NCBI GenBank assembly: GCA_963716925.1
Contig: CAVQUX010000033.1
Location: 310,001-374,000, forward strand
Source: DAISKN01 sp963716925
GTDB lineage: Bacteria; Acidobacteriota; Vicinamibacteria; Marinacidobacterales; SMYC01
Reading direction: 5' to 3'
DNA length: 64,000 nucleotides
Part shown: positions 37,459 to 45,825 of the stretch, one piece after another
Layout of the letters: each line of letters opens with the position of its first letter
Position numbering within the stretch: the first letter of the stretch is position 1
Translations under genes and position numbers: made by a program
The notes under the pieces: generated by a model
What the model saw: the letters and a program-made list of their open reading frames with translations, nothing else
Database searches by the model: none
What the model was told of the DNA's origin: nothing

Positions 37459-38724
37459 TCAGCTCAAACGAAGGTGCTCGGCGACCTTCGGGTCGCGGCG
37501 CACTCTCCAGATCCTGGAATCGAGGTAGTAGTGCTGCATGGCCCAGCCGAGGAAGAGCGTCGCCGCCACCCGGCCCCCCGGAGCGGCATGCTCGGGCCCC
37601 GCGAGGCCGGCGACGAGGCCCAGACCGTCGAGTCCGGCGTCGAGCGTCCGGGCGAGGCCCGATTTGACGAGCTCGACCCAGGGTCCCTGATACAGGAGCA
37701 GGGTGAACGCGAGACCGAGGGCGAAGTACGCGGGAACGGAGGCGAAGGCGCGTCGCGCCCAGCGAAACGAGGGCTCGGATCTCGAAAGGTACTTGTTTCG
37801 CCCGAAGGTCCAGACGATGCGGTGATACTGCAGGTTGTGCCCGACGGTGACGACCGGAACCACGAAAAGCGCGAGAAGCGGATGCGAGAACACCGCGAGG
37901 TGAAGGGGAACGATCGACAGGAGAAGCAGGAGCTTCGGTCCGTTGCGTGGCTGTCGCTGCCGGTATCGAATCGCCTGGAACGCGGCGTACGAAAGGATCG
38001 CCGCGGGGTATAGAGCGAGAATCAGCGGATGCAGGACCGAGGCCGGGGAATGACCTCCGAAGAGAGGCCGATCGAGACCGAGATCCGGCATTCCCGTCTC
38101 CCGATACCAGGGCGCGGTCATGAACAGGACGAGCGGAAGGTAGAGGGCGGCGTTGAAGAACCAGGCATCGGCGCCGTTCTCGAGGGGATCCTCGAAGTCG
38201 TGGTTTCGCCGTTTGTAAAGAACCAGGAACCCCCAATGCTGCCGGACCACGTGGTAGTAGGCCCATAACCGGAAGAAAACGAAGAACAGGTACGAGGGGA
38301 GAACCATCGTAGAAGGCGGGAGCGGAACTACGGAGCCCAGCAGGTAGGGGCCCAGGACCACGGCCGGTCCGAGGAGAAACCACGCGGTCGAGCCCAGCAG
38401 TACCGACCGGCGCTCCGCCCAATCGTCCGGGTCGAGCCACGTCCTCGCCAGCGTGGCGAAGACGTGAGGGGCGTCAATCAGAATCGCCCAGCTGGCGACG
38501 ACGAGGAGCCCGAGCGTCAAGGGAAGGCTCAGTCCCAGGATCTCCAGACGGGCGAAAGGGTCGCGAATCGGATCGGACAGGCCCCTTCCCAGCAGGAGCA
38601 CGAGGAGGACGTAGAGCCATCCCGCCAGACTCGAGCCGATGTACCACGTGAGATCCGCCGGCGCGGAGTGAAGGAACTTCCACCGTACGCGATCGGTCTC
38701 GGTGGCAGCCATGGGATTCTCCAC
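37459..38724 (-). CDS. Polytopic membrane protein with conserved His motifs
   Basis: 421 aa with about nine or ten hydrophobic helices. Histidines cluster at IDAPHVFATLARTWLD, YYHVVRQHWGF, GHNLQYHRIVW and MQHYYLDSRIWR, each near a helix end. This arrangement resembles integral-membrane metal-dependent oxygenases (for example the Brp/Blh group or desaturase-like enzymes), but I cannot match it firmly to one. Transcribed toward the YiiX-like gene (52 bp between). Divergent from the CBS gene with only 42 bp between starts. Confidence 0.7.
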   Translation of the reverse strand: MENPMAATETDRVRWKFLHSAPADLTWYIGSSLAGWLYVLLVLLLGRGLSDPIRDPFARLEILGLSLPLTLGLLVVASWAILIDAPHVFATLARTWLDPDDWAERRSVLLGSTAWFLLGPAVVLGPYLLGSVVPLPPSTMVLPSYLFFVFFRLWAYYHVVRQHWGFLVLYKRRNHDFEDPLENGADAWFFNAALYLPLVLFMTAPWYRETGMPDLGLDRPLFGGHSPASVLHPLILALYPAAILSYAAFQAIRYRQRQPRNGPKLLLLLSIVPLHLAVFSHPLLALFVVPVVTVGHNLQYHRIVWTFGRNKYLSRSEPSFRWARRAFASVPAYFALGLAFTLLLYQGPWVELVKSGLARTLDAGLDGLGLVAGLAGPEHAAPGGRVAATLFLGWAMQHYYLDSRIWRVRRDPKVAEHLRLS

Positions 38725-38725
38725 G

Positions 38726-38731
38726 TATACT
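38726..38731 (+). promoter_or_regulatory. TATACT -10-like hexamer in a 42-bp divergent region
   Basis: TATACT lies 35 nt before ATG 38767, with GAGAGG in a ribosome-binding position. No good -35 is visible. The gap must hold regulatory DNA for both the CBS gene and the divergent membrane protein. Confidence 0.3.
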
Positions 38732-38766
38732 GAAAACGATCACCACAATCGAAGAGAGGCCCACCC

Positions 38767-39180
38767 ATGCGAGTCGGCGACTACATGACACGGGATCCGA
38801 TTACCGTCGAGGAGGACGCGAGCATGAAAGAAGCGATGCTCCTCCTCCGGAGCCATCACATCCGCCACTTGCCCGTCGCCACCGGGAAGCTGCTGGTGGG
38901 GCTGGTCTCCGATCGGGACATCAAGCGCGCATCCCCCTCGATCCTCCAGGGGATCGACAAGGCCGAGTTCGAGCAGCTCATGGAGGACACTCCCGTTTCC
39001 CGCATCATGACCCGCGAGCCCTTCACCGTGAACGCGACCACCCCTCTGGCGGAGGCGGTCACCATTCTGATCGAGAAGAAATTCGGGAGCCTCCCGGTGG
39101 TCGACGGGAAAGAGCTCATCGGGATCTTCACGGAAATCGACGCCCTCAAGGTGCTCCTCGAAACGCTCCACAAAAAATAA
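38767..39180 (+). CDS. Tandem CBS-domain protein
   Basis: 137 aa made of two CBS domains: MTRDPITVEEDASMKEAMLL ... HIRHLPV and MTREPFTVNATTPLAEAV ... FGSLPVVD. CBS pairs bind adenosyl nucleotides and sense energy state, usually as partners of enzymes or channels. Stand-alone members are abundant; the partner is not evident. SD GAGAGG ~8 nt upstream. A long inverted repeat follows the stop. Confidence 0.9.
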   Translation: MRVGDYMTRDPITVEEDASMKEAMLLLRSHHIRHLPVATGKLLVGLVSDRDIKRASPSILQGIDKAEFEQLMEDTPVSRIMTREPFTVNATTPLAEAVTILIEKKFGSLPVVDGKELIGIFTEIDALKVLLETLHKK

Positions 39181-39187
39181 GAATCCA

Positions 39188-39266
39188 ACGCAAGGGCGCA
39201 AAGGCGCAAAGGCGCACAGAAGAAAAAGAGGAATTGGGATTTCTTTGCGTCTTTGCGCCTTTGCGT
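39188..39266. repeat. Inverted repeat built from GGCGCAAAG units
   Basis: The left arm (39188-39222) has tandem units of GGCGCAAAG and the right arm (39241-39266) has the complementary TTTGCGTCTTTGCGCCTTTGCGT, around an 18-bp A/G-rich spacer. It sits between the convergent ends of the CBS and RNase D genes, so it may also end transcription in both directions. Repeats of this type are dispersed in many unrelated bacterial genomes. Confidence 0.75.
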
Positions 39267-39286
39267 CAAATTCCCCCTCTTCAAGT

Positions 39287-40516
39287 TCATCCTTTGTCGA
39301 CGTCGACCGCTTCGAGCTTTCCCTTTCGCCCGTCGAGCTTCAGGGCTTTCTTCCCCTCGAGGATGTCGAGGAGGTCCTGCCCCACCAGCTCCCGTCTCCA
39401 TCCTTCGAGCAGCGGAAGCGCGGGAAGCTGAGCGTGGTAGTGCGCCGCGGCCAGGGTCTTGAGATCTCCCCGGGTCGCGAGCATGGAGGGCGCGATTTCC
39501 TCGTCCGCGGCGCGGGCGTACAGCCACGCTTCGAGAAGCCTCGCCGTCGACTCCACCTCGTCCGGCATTTTGAGATGCGGCGCTTCGGAACGCACTTCCC
39601 TCACCGGCTCGGCGATCCCCGCGCGGACCGCGGCCACGATCGCCTCGCCGTCCTTGGACATCTGCTGCGGCTTCAACGAGCGGATCTGCCGCAGGCTCTT
39701 CACCGACTGGGGCCGCCGCCGCGCGATCTCGAGGAGGCTCTGATCCCGAAGGACCCATCCCCGGGGCAGGTTTCTCGAGCGTGCCGTGTCCTCCCGCCAT
39801 GCGGCGACTTCCCGGAGCACACCGAGGCTCACCGCCGAAAGACCGGTCGCTTTCAACCGCGTGTAGAACTCCCGGGGCTCCGGAGCACGGTAGGTGGAAT
39901 CCGACTCGAGCCGGGAGCCCTCTTCTCTCTCCCAGCCCGCCCGCCCGAGCTGCGATAGCCGTTCTCCCAGATGGCGGCGCACCTCGGGGAGGTATCGCAC
40001 GTCCTCGAGCGAGTAGTCGATCTGAGCCTCGGTCAGGGGCCGCGCGGTCCAGTCGGTCAGGGTCTCGAGCTTGTCGAGCTGCACCCCGGTCACCTTGGCG
40101 ACGAGGCGCGCGTAGGAGATCTGGTCCCCATAGCCGACGAGAGCGGCGGCGATCTGGGTGTCGAACACGTTTCGGGGAACGGAGCCCCCCGCCTCGTAGA
40201 GCACCGCGAAGTCCTGCTCGCCCGCGTGCACGATCTTCTCGACCTCGGGCGCGGCCACGAGCTCGAACAGGGGCTCCAGGGAGGAGAGCGTCTGCGGGTC
40301 GATCACCGCTTCGACTCCCGAAGCCGAGACCTGCACGATCCCGAGCTGGATGAAGAAGGTGCGTTCGCGCACGAACTCGGTGTCCATAGCGAAAGCGCCG
40401 CGGGTCGCGAGCTCGCGGCAGAGAATCTCGAGATCCTTCTGCTTCTCGATCACCCTGGGAGTCTGAAGGTCCGACCCCGAAGCTCCCCCTTTTCCGTGAC
40501 GGGACATCGGCTTCAT
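39287..40516 (-). CDS. rnd: Ribonuclease D
   Basis: 409 aa. DEDDy exonuclease domain with MDTEFVRERTFF (DxE), VHAGEQDFAVL (Asp) and QIDYSLEDVRYL (Tyr-x3-Asp), then an HRDC domain (~215-295; LREVAAWREDTARSRNLPRGWVL) and a second helical region. RNase D trims tRNA 3' ends and other structured RNAs. Start ATG 40516 overlaps the TonB-receptor stop by 4 nt; ATG 40507 is an alternative. Confidence 0.92.
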   Translation of the reverse strand: MKPMSRHGKGGASGSDLQTPRVIEKQKDLEILCRELATRGAFAMDTEFVRERTFFIQLGIVQVSASGVEAVIDPQTLSSLEPLFELVAAPEVEKIVHAGEQDFAVLYEAGGSVPRNVFDTQIAAALVGYGDQISYARLVAKVTGVQLDKLETLTDWTARPLTEAQIDYSLEDVRYLPEVRRHLGERLSQLGRAGWEREEGSRLESDSTYRAPEPREFYTRLKATGLSAVSLGVLREVAAWREDTARSRNLPRGWVLRDQSLLEIARRRPQSVKSLRQIRSLKPQQMSKDGEAIVAAVRAGIAEPVREVRSEAPHLKMPDEVESTARLLEAWLYARAADEEIAPSMLATRGDLKTLAAAHYHAQLPALPLLEGWRRELVGQDLLDILEGKKALKLDGRKGKLEAVDVDKG

Positions 40517-42927
40517 TTCGACAAAGTCACACGAAGGGCGATCCCCATGTCGACGCTGTTCAGGAACTCTCCGAAGCGGGGACTCAGAAGGCTCGCCACC
40601 ACGTCACGGGGGTTGAAATGGCTCCCCAGGTTGTATGCTTGAAAACCCACGCGCACCTTCCTGCCTTTGATGGTAACGCCCTTGGTGACCCGCACGTCGA
40701 GGGAAAAGAAGTTCGGAAACCGACCGCTCCGGTTGCGGGGGCCCACGGGAAGATACTCCTCATCGAGAACAGTGTACGGAAAGCCCGACCGCCACTCGAG
40801 CCCCGGTCCGACCTCGATGTCCTTCGGGAGCGTCCATACGCCCCAGAGCAGCACTCGATTCGGCACGTCGAGCTCGAAGAGAGAGTGCTCGTTCTCGAAG
40901 ACCAGCGGGTTCCGGAGATTCTGGTAGAGAGTACCGAAGTTGTTGAGGTCCCCGGTGGAACGGGCCTTCGAGTACGCGAGGAAGAGCTCGTTCTTCCCGC
41001 GCGTCACGCGAAAGGTGACGTCGAGCTCGCGATGCGTCGACTCTCCGTCCGAAGACAGCCGCAGCGTGCCGCGATCTCCCTCGACGATCCGATCCACCAC
41101 CAGTTCCTCCGCGCCGTACCGCTCGCGGTACCCCACGCGAACGTCGAAGCCTTGTGCGATTTGCCGATCCAGCTCCACGTTCCAGGTCGTGCTTCGCGGC
41201 GAGTCGAGCCGTTCCGCGGTTACGTTCTCGAAGACGATGGGAGGGCCCTCCGGATTGCCGTCGGGACCGAAGCTCGTCTCCGCCCGTCGCTGAAAGCCGT
41301 CGAAGCTGCCCGCGTGCAGGTACACGTGATCGTGGAAGATGCCGAACCCGCCGCGCATCATCGTGCGCCCGGATTCGTCCAGGCCATAGGCGACGGCCAG
41401 CCGGGGCGAGAGCTGGTGGGCGTCGACGAGCTCGTCGTAGTCGTATCGCAGGCCCGCCTCGATCCCCAGACGCGCTCCGACCCGGAACCGGTCCTGGAAG
41501 TACCCCGAGAGCTCGTAGTCCGTGCCCTCGAGGGCGGGATCCCCCAGGAAGTCGACCCGGGTGAGGAGCCGCCCCGAGGCGTCGACGATCTCGATCGGCA
41601 GCCCCCGGTCGCTCCCCTCGAAACGGGAGCGGCCGACGCCGCCTCCGGCCTTCAGCACGTGGTCCCCGAACAGACCGGAAATCGAGCGCGTGACACTCGC
41701 CAGCAGATCGAACCGGCTGGTGTTCCGCTCGAGGTTGTTGAAGTAGTTGTCGCGGAGGCCGTCCGGGGTAAGCCGGGCGGCGCTCTCGGTCTTGGGTCGG
41801 AGCGACAGATCGTATTCCTTGACCGCGAGCGTGGTCTCGACGAGCATGCGGGCGAACATCGAGCGGCCGGATACCGCGGCGTTCCACCCCCAGCTATGGA
41901 ACTCGGGAGTCGCCTCGGAAGTGGTCAGGGCATTGAGCCCCAGATTGTCGGTCTCTCCCGGGAAGTAGGAGAACGTGGTGGTGAGGTCGTGCTTGTCGGC
42001 GATGCGCCAGTCGAACTGCGTGAAGGAGTCGTAGCTCTCCAGCACCTGCTCGTCATCGCCGCTTACGACGTCGTAGGTGCGCGAGCGCACGAAGCGATAG
42101 GCCAGGCCCTGCGAGAACCAGACTTTCCCTTTCTTCAGCGGTCCGCTCACGGCGACCTGGGGAACGAAGGCCCGGATCCCCCGGATCTTGCCGTCGCGGA
42201 AATTGAGCTTCGGAAGGAGGTCCCCGGTGTCGACGTCCCATTCGTCCGTCCCCCCGCGGGTCTTGATCTCCGCGACCGCCGCCGTGACCCGTCCGTACTG
42301 CGCTGAGTAGGGAATCTGGGTCACCTCCACCTCTTCGATGGCCCTCAGCGGAAGCTCGATGGCGAAGTCCCCGGTCACGGGGTCGGTAACGTTGGCGCCG
42401 TTGACGAGCAGAATCGACTGGCTGGGCCGCGAGCCGCTGAAGCTCAGCTTGCCTTCGGGATCGCGGACGACGCCCGGGATCAGCGGGAAAGCGTCCTGAA
42501 AACGGTCGGTGGCGAGCGGGAGAAGGTCGAGCTTCTCGACTTCGAGCGTCTCCGAAGCGGTGGGCTCGGCCAGCTCGACCACGGGCGATTCGCCGTGGAT
42601 CTCGACCGTCTCGGAGTACCTCGGAAGGGAAAGGGAGAAATCGGCCCGCGTCTCCAGACCGCCGGCCAACTCAACTTGAGACGTGTGGTCCTCGTAGCCG
42701 GGAAGAATCGCGAGGAGCCGATACACCCCCGGCGGCAGGTCGGCGAAGACGAACTCCCCGTCGGGACCGGTCATCCGGCGTCCCCATTCCCCCTCGCCGC
42801 TCGCCGGGCTCAAGATCAAAACCACGTTCGGCAAAGGGTCGCCGGCGGGGCTCGTGACCTTTCCCGACAACTTTCCCGTTTCCTGGCCGAAGGCCGCGGC
42901 GATGAGGAACAGCAGGGATGCGGTCAT
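40513..42927 (-). CDS. TonB-dependent receptor-like protein with carboxypeptidase-regulatory N-domain
   Basis: 804 aa from ATG 42927. Signal peptide (MTASLLFLIAAAFGQ), a CarboxypepD_reg-like domain ~20-100 (GKLSGKVTSPAGDPLPNV), a plug (~130-230; SQSILLVNGANVTDP ... EEVEVTQIPYSAQYGR) and a beta-barrel. This is the acidobacterial OmpA/TonB-receptor type, taking up unknown large substrates across the outer membrane; a TonB box is not obvious. The last residues (RVTLSK) lack the usual terminal Phe. Coupled to RNase D by a 4-nt overlap, an odd pairing likely incidental. Confidence 0.88.
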   Translation of the reverse strand: MTASLLFLIAAAFGQETGKLSGKVTSPAGDPLPNVVLILSPASGEGEWGRRMTGPDGEFVFADLPPGVYRLLAILPGYEDHTSQVELAGGLETRADFSLSLPRYSETVEIHGESPVVELAEPTASETLEVEKLDLLPLATDRFQDAFPLIPGVVRDPEGKLSFSGSRPSQSILLVNGANVTDPVTGDFAIELPLRAIEEVEVTQIPYSAQYGRVTAAVAEIKTRGGTDEWDVDTGDLLPKLNFRDGKIRGIRAFVPQVAVSGPLKKGKVWFSQGLAYRFVRSRTYDVVSGDDEQVLESYDSFTQFDWRIADKHDLTTTFSYFPGETDNLGLNALTTSEATPEFHSWGWNAAVSGRSMFARMLVETTLAVKEYDLSLRPKTESAARLTPDGLRDNYFNNLERNTSRFDLLASVTRSISGLFGDHVLKAGGGVGRSRFEGSDRGLPIEIVDASGRLLTRVDFLGDPALEGTDYELSGYFQDRFRVGARLGIEAGLRYDYDELVDAHQLSPRLAVAYGLDESGRTMMRGGFGIFHDHVYLHAGSFDGFQRRAETSFGPDGNPEGPPIVFENVTAERLDSPRSTTWNVELDRQIAQGFDVRVGYRERYGAEELVVDRIVEGDRGTLRLSSDGESTHRELDVTFRVTRGKNELFLAYSKARSTGDLNNFGTLYQNLRNPLVFENEHSLFELDVPNRVLLWGVWTLPKDIEVGPGLEWRSGFPYTVLDEEYLPVGPRNRSGRFPNFFSLDVRVTKGVTIKGRKVRVGFQAYNLGSHFNPRDVVASLLSPRFGEFLNSVDMGIALRVTLSK

Positions 42928-43064
42928 GCTCGATTCAAGATCTCCCGATGGACGCGAGGTTCCTTGGGCTGGCCGGCCCGTGGAGTTTACCACGCGGGTC
43001 TCCCCTCGGGGCTTCATTTGGTAGAATCGATCTCGAATCCCGGCACGAATCGAGCGCGAGAACG

Positions 43065-43898
43065 ATGGCTTACGTTCTGGGCACCGCCTTCACTCTCTGG
43101 ATGGCGGTCGAGTGCGTCCGCCGCGGCCAGGCGGCTCCCTGGCTCTTTGTGATCCTCGTCTTTCCCGCCGTCGGGGCGGCGGTCTATTTCTTCGCCGAGG
43201 TCGTCGGTCCGCGCGCTTTCGTCTCGCGAGGACCCCGGCCGGCGTCCAGTCGGGAGATCGCCCGCCTCCAGTCGGAAGTGAAGAGGCTGGACAACGCCGA
43301 GGCCTGGACCGACTATGCGCACGCGCTCCGGAGCCGCAAACGCTTTCCCGAGGCGCTCGAAGCGGCGGAGAAGGCCGCCGCCCGCGACCCGCAGAGCATC
43401 CGGGTCCTCTACGAGCTCGGGCTCTCGCAGATGGGCTGCCAGAAGTTCGCGGAGGCGGCGGGCTCCCTCGCCCGCGTGGTGGAGGAGGCTCCGGGCCACG
43501 ACTCCGGGGAAGCCCGTTACGCGTTCGCCGTCGCCTGCGAGAAGAGCGGCAACAAGGAGGGGGCGCTTCGCACGCTCGAGGCACTCGCTCGCACCACCTC
43601 GCTTCCCAAAGTGCTCTTTCACCTCGCCGCCCTCCAGGCCGAAGCCGGCGAAGCCGGAGCGGCGCGAGAGTCGCTCCAGCGCATCATCGACGAGTCGGAG
43701 TACGTCCCCTCCTATCACCTCCGCGAGGTTCGTCCCTGGGTGAGGAAGGCGAGAAAGGCGCTGTCGTCGCTCCCCCGCCCACTCAGAGTCGCTTTGAGGA
43801 TGAGAACGGTGGCGTCGTCGAGGGGGGCTCGCTCTCCGAATCGGCGAACGTCGGCGAGAAGGGCGTCCGCGATCTCTGCTGCGGTTTTTTGCTGGTGA
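43065..43898 (+). CDS. Membrane-anchored TPR protein with PLDc_N-like two-helix start
   Basis: 277 aa from ATG 43065. Two hydrophobic helices (YVLGTAFTLWMAVECV; APWLFVILVFPAVGAAVYFF) resemble the phospholipase D nuclease N-terminal segment, followed by ~5 TPR-like helical pairs (residues ~75-240; EALEAAEKAAARDPQS, LYELGLSQMGCQKFAEAAG). No PLD domain follows. The final ~55 codons overlap the convergent phosphatase gene by 184 bp and turn into Arg/Ser-rich sequence, so the true 3' end is probably near 43770 and a base error may have extended it. Confidence 0.72.
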   Translation: MAYVLGTAFTLWMAVECVRRGQAAPWLFVILVFPAVGAAVYFFAEVVGPRAFVSRGPRPASSREIARLQSEVKRLDNAEAWTDYAHALRSRKRFPEALEAAEKAAARDPQSIRVLYELGLSQMGCQKFAEAAGSLARVVEEAPGHDSGEARYAFAVACEKSGNKEGALRTLEALARTTSLPKVLFHLAALQAEAGEAGAARESLQRIIDESEYVPSYHLREVRPWVRKARKALSSLPRPLRVALRMRTVASSRGARSPNRRTSARRASAISAAVFCW

Positions 43899-45076
43899 CG
43901 CTTCAGCGCTTCGATGAGACGGGACCGGCCGTAGTCCTCGTCCTTGGCGTTCGAGGTCTCGGTGATGCCGTCGGTGTAGAGGCACACCATATCGCCCGTC
44001 GAGAGCTGAACGAACTGCTCGAAGTAGCGGGGGGCGTCGAAGAACCCGAGAGGAAATCCTCCCGAGCGCAGCAGATCCACCTCGCCCGACGCCCGCAGCA
44101 CCACCGGCGGGAGGTGACCGGCGTTGACGTAGATCATGCGCCGCGCCTGGACGTCCAGCACCGCGTAGAACAGCGTGACGTACTTCGCCCGGACCCGGGT
44201 CGAAGTATTGATGAACTCGTTCGCGTGCCGGAAGACGGAACGGAGGGCGAGCTCGCGCTTCGCGAGCGTGTAGAGCGTCGCCCGCATCGCCGCTACCACC
44301 AGGGCCGCGGGAACTCCCTTCCCGGAGACGTCCGCCATCGCGATTCCCCAGCGGTCGTCGACGAGCGGTATGAAGTCGTAGTAGTCCCCTCCGACCTCGA
44401 AGCAGGGCTCGATGACCGCGGCCACGTCGAATCCCGCGAGCTTCGGGATCTCGCTGGGAAGGATGCCCGCCATCACCTGACGCGCGACCTCCATCTCGCC
44501 TTCGAGCCGCCGCTCGTCGTCGAGCACCTGGGTGTAGAGAAGCGATCTCTCGACCGCGGCGGCCGACGCTCTTCCGAAGCTCATCAACATCTCGAGCGAA
44601 TCGTTGTCGAAACGGCCGGCCTCGTTGGACTCGAGGACCAGCGCGCCCAGAAGCCTTCCCGCTCCGCCGACGATGGGCGCGGCCATGGCCGATCGCGTCG
44701 CCGGGCGGAGCTCGGAGGAGAACGGGGAGCCTTCCTCGACGACGCCGAAGAGCGCCGCCTTCCCCGTTTCCAGGACGCGGCCCACGATTCCCTTCCCTAC
44801 CTCGGCCCTCGGCCGCTCCCGATCGGCCTCGCCGTCGTTCCGGCTCCTCTGGCAGACGATCTCGGTTCCTTCTCCCAGAACTTTGACTGCTATGGTGGCG
44901 CTGTCGCTCCGGAACAGCGCGCGGAGGCCCGCCAGGACCTGGTCGGCGGTGCGGTTCAAGTCGTTCGAAGCGCCGATGGCCGCGAAGCTCTCGACGATCG
45001 CGCGGGGCTCGCCCGCCCCGCGGCGCTCCAGAGGCGCGGTGGGAATCAACGGAGAGGGCTCAGCGGTCTTGGACAC
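43715..45076 (-). CDS. GAF-PP2C (SpoIIE/RsbU-type) serine phosphatase
   Basis: 453 aa from GTG 45076. GAF domain ~30-180 (LRALFRSDSATIAVKVL ... GIVGRVLETGKAALFGV), then PP2C/SpoIIE: PSEIPKLAGFDVAAVIEP, GGDYYDFIPL, MADVSGKGVPAAL, VNAGHLPPVV, CLYTDGITETSN and DDATVLILK, with the metal-binding Asp residues present. Dephosphorylates anti-anti-sigma or other phosphoproteins by analogy to RsbU. No STAS or anti-sigma gene is adjacent. The last ~25 codons after LILK may be past the natural end. Confidence 0.85.
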   Translation of the reverse strand: MSKTAEPSPLIPTAPLERRGAGEPRAIVESFAAIGASNDLNRTADQVLAGLRALFRSDSATIAVKVLGEGTEIVCQRSRNDGEADRERPRAEVGKGIVGRVLETGKAALFGVVEEGSPFSSELRPATRSAMAAPIVGGAGRLLGALVLESNEAGRFDNDSLEMLMSFGRASAAAVERSLLYTQVLDDERRLEGEMEVARQVMAGILPSEIPKLAGFDVAAVIEPCFEVGGDYYDFIPLVDDRWGIAMADVSGKGVPAALVVAAMRATLYTLAKRELALRSVFRHANEFINTSTRVRAKYVTLFYAVLDVQARRMIYVNAGHLPPVVLRASGEVDLLRSGGFPLGFFDAPRYFEQFVQLSTGDMVCLYTDGITETSNAKDEDYGRSRLIEALKRHQQKTAAEIADALLADVRRFGERAPLDDATVLILKATLSGRGSDDSAFLAFLTQGRTSRR

Positions 45077-45107
45077 GACCCCACAGTCTAACAAAGCGGC
45101 GGAAGGT

Positions 45108-45293
45108 TTGATAATTTGCGGGGTCCGAGGCAAGTACTTCGAACGGTATCGCGAGGGAACGAACGTCGTGTCGCTCCAGCCGGACGTCGCCGCCGTATTC
45201 CGAAGCTCCGAAGCGGTCAATCGAGCGCTACGCGAGCTGATAGAGATCGCACGAAGGCAGGCCGGAGCTGCCGTCCGCGAGGGTTCGGAATAG
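45108..45293 (+). CDS. Small RGKY...PDVA-type protein
   Basis: About 61 aa. Reads GVRGKYFERYREGTNVVSL, then PDVAAVFRSSEAVNRALREL and a short basic tail. This pattern (RGKY, GTN, PDVA, VNxALR) recurs in small stand-alone bacterial proteins that look like ribbon-helix-helix/antitoxin components; no toxin gene is adjacent. GGAAGG precedes TTG 45108 by 1 nt, so the actual start may be ATA 45111 or ATT 45114. Divergent from the phosphatase gene. Confidence 0.5.
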   Translation: MIICGVRGKYFERYREGTNVVSLQPDVAAVFRSSEAVNRALRELIEIARRQAGAAVREGSE

Positions 45294-45420
45294 CTTCCGC
45301 AAAGAAGTCTCCGACAACCTCTGGTCCGTCTGCTTTCACGCTCCCTTGAGGTCCCGGCGAGCACTTGTCCGCGGAGCGTGTCGGGAAGATGTAGGCTTAA
45401 CGACCAGAAAAGGTCTTCCC

Positions 45421-45757
45421 ATGATTGGGCGAAGGCTCGGCCACTACGAGATCGTCGAAAAGCTCGGCGAAGGAATGGGATCCGTCTACCGGGCTCGCGA
45501 CACCACTCTCGGCCGCGACGTGGCGCTGAAGCTCCTGCCTGAGTTCGTGGCGGGCGATGGGGAGAAGATCGCGCGCCTCGAACGGAGGCGCGGCTTCTCG
45601 CTTCAACAACCTCTTCAAGATATTCAGCGTCGGCGACGTGCACGTCTTCCCGTCGCGCGAGTCCGGACCCTACCTCGGCCCGCCGCTTCGGATCTGGGGC
45701 AACGGTTTCGGCACGAGCCTCTGGCGGGAGCCGGTCACCGGCTGGGCTCTCCAATAG
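45421..45757 (+). pseudogene. Ser/Thr kinase N-lobe fragment joined to an unrelated tail
   Basis: From ATG 45421 the frame gives a kinase start (GHYEIVEKLGEGMGSVYRAR, Lys in DVALKLLPEF), then stops resembling a kinase after ~40 residues at ~45590. A different frame (from ~45596) then gives a coherent end, RFNNLFKIFSVGDVHVF to WREPVTGWALQ, stop 45757. The catalytic loop and the rest of the kinase are missing. Most likely the two ends of a long kinase-fusion gene brought together by an internal deletion. Confidence 0.6.
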
Positions 45758-45776
45758 CGCCTTTTGTGCCGACGAC

Positions 45777-45805
45777 TTGACCCTCGTCAGCACCGCTCCT
45801 ACACT
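45777..45805 (+). promoter_or_regulatory. Sigma70-type promoter of the ECF-kinase operon
   Basis: TTGACC (45777-45782), 17-bp spacer, TACACT (45800-45805): five-of-six or better match at -35 and a fair -10. Transcription would begin near 45812, right at the SD GGGGGGAG that precedes GTG 45826. Confidence 0.65.
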
Positions 45806-45825
45806 GGCGCAGGGGGGAGCTCGTC

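Noticed and set aside
36965..38440. 491-codon minus-strand frame overlapping the His-motif membrane protein
   Set aside because: Same strand but another frame; Arg/Ser/Pro-rich and without hydrophobic segments, unlike the real gene.
39181..39286. CRISPR-like array because of the 9-bp tandem units
   Set aside because: Units are contiguous, with no spacers, and form an inverted rather than direct repeat; no cas genes.
45600..45760. Separate small gene in the tail of the kinase fragment
   Set aside because: Coherent C-terminal-like sequence, but the ATG at 45557 lies before the coherent part and has no SD; better explained as a gene remnant.
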